This document shows, one piece after another, positions 38,805 through 48,520 of a stretch of 64,000 nt of DNA (positions are counted from its first letter, which is position 1; every line of letters begins with the position of its first letter). The translations under genes were made by a program, and so were the position numbers. The DNA comes from CAVZLD01 sp963776055 (GTDB taxonomy: Bacteria > Planctomycetota > Planctomycetia > Pirellulales > Pirellulaceae): the NCBI GenBank assembly GCA_963776055.1, contig CAVZLD010000014.1, positions 248,001 through 312,000 of the forward strand. Direction: 5' to 3'. Under the pieces are notes generated by a model. It did not search any database. It was not told the DNA's origin and worked only from the letters and a program-made list of their open reading frames with translations.

Positions 38805-39983
38805 TTATGTCACTCCGTTTAGAAGAACAGACCCTTGGGGAACCGTTGCATGAAACTGAATGGTCTGGGCACCCAGCAGCGAGAAGCCGAATACCCGTTC
38901 CACCGGATTGATGACCTTGTTGACGAACGACCCCAGGGCGATCATCCGGTCTTCGGCAATGAAGATTCGATCGCCGGGCAACAACTGGTAATTCGTCCCG
39001 GTTGCCGCCCCTTTCGTGATCGCTTGCCAGTCCACCGGCAGGATCTGGTCACAGCCAGAATCCTTGGGAGACGGCCGTGAGATCCAGATGCGCTTGCTCG
39101 AAATCTGCTGCAGACCACCGATCTGCGAGATCGCGTCTAATACCGTCTCGTTTCCGGTCACCGGAATCCGGACAATGTTGTCGCCGAACCCCGCTCCCTC
39201 GGTAATCACATAGAAGAACTTGCTGTTGTAGATCAGGACTTCCACCGAGACCTTGGGCTGATCGAGGTACTCGGACAGCTTCTTCTCAATCGCCATTCGG
39301 GCTTCATCCACCGTCAGCCCGGCGACGAACACGCTGCCATAGATCCCCAGGTTGATGTGACCGTCCGGCCCAATGAGGTGCTCGCCGGCGACCTGCTGAA
39401 GCCCGGACGCCTGCAGCAAGGCGATCGACACCTGCGGCTGATCGATCAATCGCGACAGGTGCTTCGCCACCGCCTCATGCGCCTCGTCCAACGTCAGGCC
39501 CGCGACCTTGACCGAGTCGTACGCTGGCCCCAGATTCACCATGCCGGCCGAATCCACCTGGAACGTGCTGGCAATCGGTTGGTCGATCAGCGAATTCGGC
39601 ACCACAATCTGCAGAAAGTCGGAAGTCTGCAGATAGTACGGCGACTTCGGGAAAAGGCGAACCGCTTGAATGATGAGAATATCGGGGGGAGCCATGCGGT
39701 AGCGTGGCAAGGAGACTTTGGCCAATTCCGACGGCGGACTGACTTCGGATGGGACCGGTTCGCCGATCAGCATTCCTTGCTCGTCGACCTGCGTCCCGTC
39801 GAGGATCGGGGCGAGATTTGGATGTTGCGTCAGCTCAGGCACCTGGGTGCCGAGGTTGCCCGTCGAAAGTGACGAACAACCGGTGGTCGATGCGACCGCG
39901 ACCATCACGACTCCGATTCCCAGCCAGAACACGGCGAATCGGCTGGCCCGAGCACCTGCGGAACTGCGACGATTTTTGACCAT
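38805..39983 (-). CDS. polysaccharide export lipoprotein (Wza-like)
   Basis: About 392 residues from the ATG at 39983 (MVKNRRSSAGARASRF), preceded by AAAGGA. The signal peptide ends in a lipobox (VASTTGCSS), so this is an outer-membrane lipoprotein. The core is the Poly_export domain (RYRMAPPDILIIQAVRLFPK) with two SLBB-type repeats (SVKVAGLTLDEAHEAVAKHL, SVFVAGLTVDEARMAIEKKL), the pattern of Wza/GumB translocons. The ending LLPGDRIFIAEDR is the normal close of the SLBB region. The open frame extends to 40442 but the added residues are non-protein-like. No other export gene (Wzc, Wzx) is near. Confidence 0.88.
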   Translation of the reverse strand: MVKNRRSSAGARASRFAVFWLGIGVVMVAVASTTGCSSLSTGNLGTQVPELTQHPNLAPILDGTQVDEQGMLIGEPVPSEVSPPSELAKVSLPRYRMAPPDILIIQAVRLFPKSPYYLQTSDFLQIVVPNSLIDQPIASTFQVDSAGMVNLGPAYDSVKVAGLTLDEAHEAVAKHLSRLIDQPQVSIALLQASGLQQVAGEHLIGPDGHINLGIYGSVFVAGLTVDEARMAIEKKLSEYLDQPKVSVEVLIYNSKFFYVITEGAGFGDNIVRIPVTGNETVLDAISQIGGLQQISSKRIWISRPSPKDSGCDQILPVDWQAITKGAATGTNYQLLPGDRIFIAEDRMIALGSFVNKVINPVERVFGFSLLGAQTIQFHATVPQGSVLLNGVT

Positions 39984-41075
39984 TTTCTGCTGTCCTTTTG
40001 AGGAACGCCTCGTGACGGCAAGCCGCGGGATTCCTCCGCTACAGACCATCTGACCGCTACAAGCGAAATAATCGGCAGAGTCTGCCAAGTTCTTTGCCTT
40101 GGTTCCGTCTTTCTTCCGATAATTCTCTAAATCACAGCCGACCGCTAGCGTTGTGGCGGCGTGTCGTGGACCTCGGTTCGGATCGTTGCAGAGCGGGCAA
40201 ATGGCGTCTATTCGCGTTCGGTGAGAACCTGAGGGAACCGAGCTTTGCCCGGGCATATCCCGGAGGCCGTTCTGGGCGATCGACCACATAAGTCGCTTGC
40301 CGCACTGCGCCGGACCCGGTCTCCGGCCTGCCCAGGAATCGAGGCTGGCTACGGCGGCTGGTAAGTGGAAATCTGGCGAAGCCGGCATTTGCCGTGGCAG
40401 ACGATCGGCGACTATCCGGACGGACCGGCGCAAGTGGAGCAATTACTCACGCGATTGCCTCCGTCGAGGGCATACCATCTGCTCATTTCGCACCAGCAAG
40501 GCGCAGCGAGATTTTGAATTTGGGTATACTGGCGAATAAGTGCCGCATTTTCCGCGTTATGGAACAGGCAGCCGCAGCCGGGTCGGCCTCCGGCAGATGG
40601 TGGCCAACGGTTCAAAAACGTTGGCCTGCTGTTTAGGATGATTCACAGGCGGGCAGGATTCCAACCCCAGAGCGGGCTACCGCTGTTCGGCCCTCGGTCC
40701 TCCGTCATTGGTCGCTAGATCTGGTGAATTAAGTCAACAAACCTGAGGGACTGGAAGTAGAGCGCGAGCAAGATGTCCCGTTCCGTCGTAGTAGACGTCA
40801 CTGCTGGGCTCAGCCGATTCCGGTTCCTGACGGCGGGGCGGCCAGAACGCCGCAGAATTTGACCACGCACCCCGTACCGGGGCACCCAGCCGAACCGCGA
40901 CGGGGCGTTTTTGCCCAAATCGTCATAGATCGAATCAAACCATCGGCTCGAATCCTTTTCAAAATCCAAACGGGCTTGGTACGCGACAACGACGTGTTAT
41001 CGGTGCCACTCGTCATGATCGAGAAATCGACCTGCCCCCCTTCCCGCACCTCGGAATGGTCTGCTCGGACAAGAA
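39984..41075. other. 1.1-kb region with no supported gene
   Basis: Between the export gene and the giant TPR gene. Several frames of 60-85 codons exist on both strands, none with a recognisable family or start site. The sharpest feature is a perfect inverted repeat GGCCAACG / CGTTGGCC at 40602-40626. Upstream control of two divergent genes probably sits here. Confidence 0.4.
40602..40626. promoter_or_regulatory. inverted repeat GGCCAACG-N9-CGTTGGCC
   Basis: A perfect 8-bp dyad around a GTTCAAAAA spacer in the divergent intergenic region upstream of the export gene and the TPR gene. Could be a repressor site or a transcript hairpin. Position only; no regulator is known. Confidence 0.3.
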
Positions 41076-44000
41076 ATGAATAAGAAGCTCAATCTCCCGC
41101 TGCTACTGTTGCTCGTCTTTGGCTCCCTCGGTCTGCTGATTGGCATTCATTTTCTTCGCCAATACCAAGTGAACCGGATCGCCGCGAATCTCGTGAAACG
41201 TGCCGATCAGGCCCAGCAGGACTAATGACCTCAGCGAGCAACTTCGCCTGCTTGGCCGTTACCTGCGGTACCGTCCCAAGGATGTCGAGCAACTCAAGAA
41301 GCTGCTGACCGCGAGCCGCACCGCGTTGAGGAATCTCCGGAACGACTCCGGAAGTCCAGCGACAGTATATGCGCTCTACTACCCGCTGCAGAGAGCCATC
41401 ATGGAGCATCCCAACGATCCGCAATTGCGGCGTGATGGATACTGGTACGCGAAGCTGCATCACCGCTTCTCGCGGGAGGATGACAGTCGTCATTCTTGAC
41501 CGATGCCATTCGGCATTTGAAGCAACTGAGGAAGCTTCAAGAAATCACCCCCGAAGAGACAGTGGATCTGGCCCAACTGACAATGCAGACGGATCCGCCC
41601 AGCGGAACGAGGCGGTTGCGGCCATTGCCGAACTCATTGGTTTCGATCCCGAAAGCGAAACCTTTGACGCGGAGACGGCAACTGCCGCTACCGAACTTTC
41701 CGCCTACGAAGCATTGGCCAACAGTCTACCTCAAGACACGAGCATGTCGAGCGATGATGAATTGATCGCTGAACAAGATCCTGCAGCAGATGATTGAGGC
41801 AAATCCGGAGTCATCAACAGCCTATCTGATGCGGGCAAATTTCTGGGGAAGGTTGAGAGAATGCGCGAGGCTGCAACGGAGAAGATACTCGAAGACACGA
41901 AGAAAGCGTATGAGCTAGATCCAGAGTCTGACACGGCGTACATCGCAATGGCCGACAGGCTCATGGCCACAGGAGATCTGGCGGGCGCAGAGTCGCACCT
42001 GAAGGAGGGCTTTGAGAAGCACAGAGAATCAGTGTCAACCTACATTCTGCTGTCGGAAGTCGCCCGCCGGCAAGGAAAACTGGAAGAGGCCAAACAACAC
42101 ATTGAAGACGGGTTGAGCCTGTCCAATCAGGATCTCGGCCTACTCTTCCTCCGCGGAAATTGCGAAATCGATCTCGGACTACTTGCCGAAGCCAGGCAGA
42201 CCTTGGTGCGTCTCGAACAGCTGCTTGGCCCCAGGAATTACCAGATTCCACTCCTGGAGCTCATCCGGGCACGACTGGCAATGTCCGATGGCAATTACCT
42301 CAAAGCCGCACCAATTCTAGAGAAGCTGAAGCTCACTCCACCTAGTTCCGCTATTTACAATTTGCGAGCGAGATACATCCCGCAGTATCTCCGTGATTGC
42401 TACATCCAAACCGGGCAATCGCACATGGCAAAGCAAATGATGCAGCAAACGGGCAGCCCCCTCAACGCAAAGTTCGCTGAAGCGCAGACGCATGGCCCAG
42501 CAAGGCCGAGTACGATGATGCACTCAGGCTATTTCAGCAGCTCAGCGAGGACGAGAAGCTTGACCGAATACGGACAAGAGCTTGTCTTTAGTTCCATATT
42601 GAATATCCAGATTCAACGGCAGCTGCAGCGTCCCGATGCCGAACGCGACTGGAGTGCGGTCCAGAAGATGGCATCTTCCTGGCTCAAGCGAGAAGGAATC
42701 TCGGAAGTAGAAAAGGAGCTCTTCCAGACTGCGGTTACTGAGCAGCATGAATCGACGGAGACGAAGCTCGTCGAGAAATCGAATCGTTGCTGCTAAGCAA
42801 CCAGAATGTCGCGGACTACTGGATGTTCTTGAACCAGTTGACGACGGACAACGAGGCGGGGTTGAAGATCCTTGACCAGATGGAACAGAGATTCGGCGAT
42901 TCTTGGCAAATTCGTGCCGCCCGCGCAGATCGCATCCGGCAGGCCGGCGGTGATGACATGGCAACTCGACTCGCTGAACTCGAACAGAATGTGGACGGTT
43001 TTTCGCCGGAGGAACAGAAGAATCTCTGGCTGAATCTTCGACGAGACGTACGAGCAGATCGGCGACAATGCGAAGGCGATAGAAATCACACGTCGGCTCT
43101 TGGAGCTCGAAGAAGGCAACCTCGATTACTACGAGGACATCTTCCAGTTCGCGAAGCAGGGGGGCGACCTGGAAGTCATGGATGAGACGTTGGCGGAAAT
43201 CGCGAAACTGGCCGGCAAAGACTCCGCGATGTGGCAATTGAACGAGGGACGCCGCTTGGTCTGGCTCGTCGAACAGGAGAGGGCGAACCCAAGTCTCTGA
43301 CGGAAGTACGGCGAATCGTGGAATTGATCCGCGGAAAGCTCCCGGATTGGGCTCCGGTCGGATCGACTTGAAGCGGACATGCTGCTTGCAGAAAAGGACT
43401 ATCCGCGCGCGATTACGGCATTGCAATCCGCCGTGGAAAAAGATCCGGTCAATTGGGAGAACCAACAGCTACTTGCCAACTTGCTCTTCACTGTCGGCCG
43501 CAACAATGAGGCCCAAGCGGTTCTTGCCGCGATCCCCGCCTCCGAAAAGTCCGGCACGCCTCGTCCTGGCGGAAATCCGCTCGCTTGCTCGCCAAGATCC
43601 GAACGCGGCGATTGAAAGGGCCGAGCAACTTCTCCAACAGAACCCGGACAATGTGGATATCCTGCAACTGACGGCCGATGTTCAGCAGGCCGCGGGCCAA
43701 CCGGAAGAAGCGTTGGCAAATCGAAAACGCATTACGGAACTTCAACCCGAAGCGGACTGCGGGATGGCTCAGCCTACATCTCGGCACTTCATCGTGTCGG
43801 TCGGTCCGAGGAAGCGGAAGCGGCCATCCAGGCAATGGGCGCAGCATTGCCTGCGGATTTCGCTCAACTTGCCATGGGTCAGGGCTATATGCTTCTGGGG
43901 GACTTCGACAAAGCTTGGTCTTACGTGGAACCCGAGCTTCGAGAAGAAGCCCAATGATCGTGCGAATTGTCGAGACAGGCTGTTGATTTTGCACTGTGCA

Positions 44001-45509
44001 CGAAAGGACTCCACTATGGTCCATCAGCTTGTCGACCGGCTGATCGCCATGGACTCCGCTGAACGCTGATCCTCTCGGTTCATCAGGCGGCATCCCGAGC
44101 ACGGCGGATCAAAGCCCAGATGCTTGTGGAAACAAATGTTTACAAGGATTTCCAAGCTGCATTGGATCTGCTGGAACAGAATGCTGGCCCCGACGGGAAG
44201 ATGGGCAGAACCGACCTCCTGCTGTGGCTGAAAGTATTGCGCCAACCGTCCCGATGCCCCCTCGCGAAAGCGTGCCCTCGATCGGCTCACCGAGATTCAG
44301 AATCAACGAGAGCTCTCGCCCCAGGAAGAAATGCTCCTGGCCAGCCTGTACCGAAATGCCGGTCGCTGGAACGACGCAAAGGCGGTCATGGTCGAGCTTT
44401 TGGCAAGCAACCCGAACGAACCCCAACTGGCGGCCACCTACAGCGAATGGCTGCTGGAACGCAACGAATTGCGAGAAGCGGCCGTCTGGTTGCGCAAGTT
44501 GGATCCCCAGTCCTACGACGCCCTGCGGCTGGGCTCCATCATCCAGGTTCGGCAGGGCAAGTCCAAGGAAGTGGCAACTCGCCTGATGGGACTCGTACCC
44601 AAGAACCCATCTGCGGCGGACGTGGATCAGATCATGGGGATCGCTTCCCAATGTGAGACATTAGCCCAATACAACCCCAGCTTCTACGCGCTCGCCGAAC
44701 AACTCTGGAAACGCGCCGTGAAACTTCGCCCAAACGACGTCGTCACGCTGATTGGGTTTTACACGCGTTATCCTCGGGGTGAGAAGTTAGATCTGGCATT
44801 TGAGCTGTGTGAGCGGAAGCTTGCCGAGTCGCTGAAATCGCAAGACCCGGACCTCGGACTGCTCTACATCAATTTGGGAATCCAGGCCCTGCAAATCCAC
44901 CAGAAGGATTTGCCAGCCGATTCTCCCTATGCGGCGCACGTTGAAAAATGGATTGCGGCCGCTCGAAAAGCGAACGTGGATGAACTATCCCTGTTGAGTC
45001 AAGAGATCCAATTCCTGATCACACGTGGCAACTTCAAGCGGCTGGAAGCAGCGTATCGCAGTTTCTTGAGTCGGACGGACACCAGTGAGTTGGACAAAGC
45101 GCAGATGCGAAACAACTTGGCCTACCTGCTGGCAATCTCCGGTCGGGGAACGGAGGCTCTGGAGGTGATTGGAGACGCGATCGAACAACTGGGGCCGCGA
45201 GGCGCATTGCTGGACACCCGCGCGATGGCCTATTTGTCGAACGGGCAAGTGGAGCAGGCGATTCAGGATCTCCGATCGGTCATCGCCAGCGGCGACGTGA
45301 CACCGGGCATCTACTTTCACCTCGCGCTTGCGGAACAAAAGAACGGAAACACGGCCGAGGCCGTCAATGCATTCCGGCAAGGTCAGGCGATCGGTTTGAG
45401 CGAGGAAAGCGTGGAATCGATGGAAGTACCGATCTATCAGAAGTTATTGAAAGAACTTGAGCCGGAGCTGAACAAGCAGGAATCCGAATTGGAATTAAGT
45501 GCCACCTGA
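41076..45509 (+). CDS. giant membrane-anchored TPR protein (heavily frameshifted)
   Basis: A reconstructed protein of about 1,475 residues. It starts at 41076 (MNKKLNLPLLLLLVFGSLGL), a signal anchor, followed by RQYQVNRIAANLVKRADQAQ. The rest is TPR-like helical pairs throughout, for example ATEKILEDTKKAYELDPESD, LSEVARRQGKLEEAKQHIED, LLEQNAGPDGKMGRTD and MRNNLAYLLAISGRGTEALE. Frame changes occur near 41225, 41490, 41600, 41840, 42780, 43035, 43300, 43375, 43560, 43790, 44070 and 44230-44330, the highest density in the window. Only 44331-45509 is clean for over 1 kb. It probably forms a periplasmic superhelical scaffold. Upstream neighbour is the polysaccharide export gene, divergent. Confidence 0.72.
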
Positions 45510-45639
45510 CGCTTGCCCAGTGGCAGGCAGCATCAGGACAATTCTCGGTGCGGTACTCCCCAAGCCTGCTTTGCCGCGCGCTGCGCCTCCACGCCACCCG
45601 GCCTCTCACCATTCACGGACTGATACGAAGGACCACGCC

Positions 45640-46784
45640 GTGCGGCAGATCTATTTGGACTACAACGCCACGACGCCGGTTGCCCCGAGCGTCTGCGAGG
45701 CGATGGCCCCCTTCTGGACGGAGCACTTTGGCAACCCGTCCAGTTCGCATTCGGTCGGGCGAGCCGGCCAACAAGCGATCGAGGACGCGCGTGAGCTGAT
45801 CGCCGAACTGATTGGGTCGCAGCCGGATGAAGTGATCCTGACCAGTGGCGGCACCGATAGCAACAATCTTGCACTCAAAGGCACGCTGGAGAAGGATGTC
45901 GGATACGGCGGCCACATCGTCATTTCCGCGATCGAACACCCGGCGATTGTCGAACCGGTACGGTATCTCGAGCGGCAGGGCTGCCAAGTGACGGTGGTCC
46001 CGACGAATCGAGAAGGTACCGTCGCCCCGAATGATGTACGGCGCGCTCTGCGCGACGAAACGGTTCTGGTCAGCATCATGCATGCCAACAACGAAATTGG
46101 CACGATCCAACCGCTTCAAGAAATCTCACAAATTTGCCGTGCTCGAGGCGTCCTGTTGCACACGGATGCGGCACAATCGGCCGGCAAGATGCGCGTCCAA
46201 GTCGACGAACTTGGCGTCGACTTACTCTCGCTGGCTGGGCACAAACTGTACGCACCCAAAGGAGTCGGCGCCTTGTACGTTCGGCGGGGAACCAGGATTC
46301 GCCCCGTGCAACACGGCGCGGGACAGGAACAGGGATTGCGTGCGGGAACGGAAAGCGTCCCTTTGATCGTCGGCCTCGGCACGGCGGCGCGGCTGGCAGC
46401 CCGCGGACTGGACGAGAATTACCAGCGTCTGTCACGTCTTCGAGACCGGCTGGAGGACGGACTACGAGAGTCACATCGGCTCCGGATTGACGCGCAACGG
46501 CCCCCAGGCGAACGCGGCTGCCGAACACGACCAGTGTCAATTTTCCGGGTGTTGTAGGCCAGGAGATGCTCGACCGAGCCCATGAGGTCTGCGCCTCGAC
46601 CGGCGCTGCCTGCCACGCCGGTGCAACCCGGCTTTCGCCCACCCTCGAGGCGATCGGCTTGGACCAGCAGACCGCGCGTGGCACCGTCCGATTGAGTGTG
46701 GGCTGGATGACTTCCGAGGAAGAAGTGGACCGAGCCGTGGAGATCCTGACCGCGGCTTGGGAAGGCTTGTCGCCGTCGATGTGA
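45640..46784 (+). CDS. cysteine desulfurase, NifS/IscS type (frameshifted)
   Basis: A PLP enzyme that takes sulfur from cysteine for Fe-S clusters and thio-modifications. Best start is the GTG at 45640 (VRQIYLDYNATTPV), where the family begins; the frame is open to 45499. It has FGNPSSSHSVGR, EHPAIVEPV, HTDAAQSAGK, the PLP lysine in LAGHKLYAPKG, and after a shift near 46450-46555 the active-site cysteine in GAACHAG. The ending (RLSVGWMTSEEEVDRAVEIL) is complete, with a stop at 46784, one base from the convergent TPR gene. About 381 residues. Whether it serves Isc, Suf or tRNA thiolation cannot be told. Confidence 0.9.
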
Positions 46785-46785
46785 G

Positions 46786-47124
46786 CTACATGCGGGCCTG
46801 CAGCATGTGTGCTCGATCGCGTGCCTCTTCGGCCAGTTGGATGTACTCCATCTTCTGCGTTCCCTGCCAGGCACGCTGGTAGGTGACGCTCATCGCCGTG
46901 AACGTAAAGGCGTCGTCCGGATCCAGTTCGCAGGCCTTCACGCCGTGCTCCACCGACCGCTCGTATTGGCCTACCTTCTCGTAATTCACAGCCAAGGCGA
47001 GATGAGACAGGACATGGTTCGGGTCAGTCTCAAGGATCTGCTTGAGTTTCTCAATCGCCTGCTCGTAATGCCCCTCGTCCTTCAACCGATCCGCCTCGTC
47101 ATACATCGTATTAATATCCGACAT
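46786..47124 (-). CDS. small TPR protein
   Basis: 112 residues from the ATG at 47124 (MSDINTMYDEADRLKDEG), after a GAGGGG site. Contains about two and a half TPR units (HYEQAIEKLKQILETDPNHV, VNYEKVGQYERSVEHGVKAC) and ends with a charged helix (EEARDRAHMLQARM). The same frame is open to 47271, but those residues are not protein-like. No signal peptide, so cytoplasmic. An adaptor role is likely, partner unknown. Intact. Confidence 0.82.
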   Translation of the reverse strand: MSDINTMYDEADRLKDEGHYEQAIEKLKQILETDPNHVLSHLALAVNYEKVGQYERSVEHGVKACELDPDDAFTFTAMSVTYQRAWQGTQKMEYIQLAEEARDRAHMLQARM

Positions 47125-47562
47125 CGATCCCCTCTGCGTTGTGTCCTGCTGCGGACGGCACACCTCGGAAATGGTGGAATCTGCCGAACGCTCAAAAGAA
47201 GAAAAAACAGGGAAAATAGGGAGCCTACACTCATCCGCTCTGGACCCGTCCGCCAGCGGACGGCAAACCACCCGAGCAACGTCGCTGCCAGCCAGATTCC
47301 CCCTGCTCTGCGCCTGAACCGTATGTGTGCTCGGAGTTTAACAATTCTGGGCAGTCGGTGCACAGGGGGCGGCCCGGGACCTTCGGGGCCCGCAAAAGCT
47401 GCGGTTTCCCTTCAATCGGCAACTTCCCGTCAACCGATACTTAGTCTGGCCGGGACAGCAAGCCAGCCCGATGTTGGCTGCGGCGACCCACTCGAACGGC
47501 TGCCCCATCCCCCGACTTCCGCCGTAGGTCGGGCTCATGGCCTCTCATTCAGGAAGCAATCC
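47125..47562. other. intergenic region, no gene seen
   Basis: About 440 bases between the divergent TPR gene and lpxA. A long open plus-strand frame crosses it into lpxA but lacks coding character. A GGGCTCATGGCC-type palindrome-rich stretch lies near 47530. Probably holds both promoters. Confidence 0.4.
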
Positions 47563-48520
47563 GTGTCGTGGATTCATCCGTCTGCCTGTGTTAGCCCCAC
47601 CGCCCAACTGGGGCCCGGAACGCGTGTCGGTCCGCTGTGCGTGATCGAATCCCACGTGGTCTTGGGCGACGATTGCCAGCTTGGAAAGTCACGTGGTGAT
47701 CAAGAGCGGTACTACGATTGGAGCCGGCAACTACTTCGCGGAGGGCGTCATTCTGGGCGGCCTTCCCCAGCACAAGAAGAGCCCGACCAACGCGGGACAT
47801 CTTCGAATTGGCTCACGAAACGTGCTGCGGGAGCACGTCACGGTGCACCGGGCATTGTCCGACGCCGACGTCACCGAACTGGGAGACGGCAACCTGCTGA
47901 TGGTGAACGCCCACGTGGCTCACGACTGCCGGGTGGGAAATGAGACGATTCTGGCCAACAACGTGATGCTCGCCGGGCATGTGCTCGTGGAGGACCGAGC
48001 CTATCTCTCCGGTGCCGTTGGCGTGCATCAGTTCTGCCGCATCGGACAACACGCGATGGTCGGTGGCCAGGCTCACATCACGAAAGATGTACCGCCGTTT
48101 GTCACCGTGGACGGCTCAACCAGCCTGATCGTCGGCTTGAACACGGTCGGTCTGCGTCGAGCGGGCTTGACACCTGACGAAATCGGTGAATTAAAGGAAG
48201 CCTATCGCATCGTGTTTCGCCGTGGCATGCGATGGAACGAGGCCATCAAACGGCTACAGGCGACCTTTCCGACGGGGCGTTGCGCCAAGCTGGCGGAGTT
48301 CTTGCAGCAGACACGTCGCGGCTGCGTTCCCGAACGGCGCGTACCGCGGTCGGCAACATTGAAACTCCGCATTCCCGACGCGGAACACGATGCAGCCGAG
48401 CGGCAATTGCCGTCGCCAGTCCCAAGCGACACGTGTCTTAAACTGCGTTCGATCATGCGGATGCTCGTAGAACGATCGGCGTGCAGTATCCGCGGGCGTG
48501 CCGCCGAGCGCCTCAGCTGA
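47563..48520 (+). CDS. lpxA: acyl-ACP--UDP-N-acetylglucosamine O-acyltransferase (frameshifted)
   Basis: LpxA is the first enzyme of lipid A synthesis. Start at the GTG at 47563 (VSWIHPSACVSPTAQLG) after AGGAAG. The left-handed beta-helix hexapeptides are clear (LGPGTRVGPLCVIESHVVLG), and after a shift near 47690 continue as TIGAGNYFAEGVILGG, with the conserved loop LREHVTVHRAL, catalytic-type His in AHDCRVGNETILAN and GVHQFCRIGQHAMVGG. The C-terminal helical part (EIGELKEAYRIVFRRGMRWN) is present. The end is uncertain: this frame stops at 48520; a shift near 48310 would stop at 48441, giving about 292 residues, closer to the family. Supports a Gram-negative type envelope. Confidence 0.88.

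Noticed and set aside
39984..40442. N-terminal extension of the polysaccharide export gene
   Set aside because: A lipoprotein signal with a ribosome site begins at 39983; upstream residues are not protein-like.
46807..47562. long plus-strand frame running into lpxA
   Set aside because: Its first part is antisense to the small TPR gene and the rest is non-coding-like; lpxA begins at the GTG at 47563.
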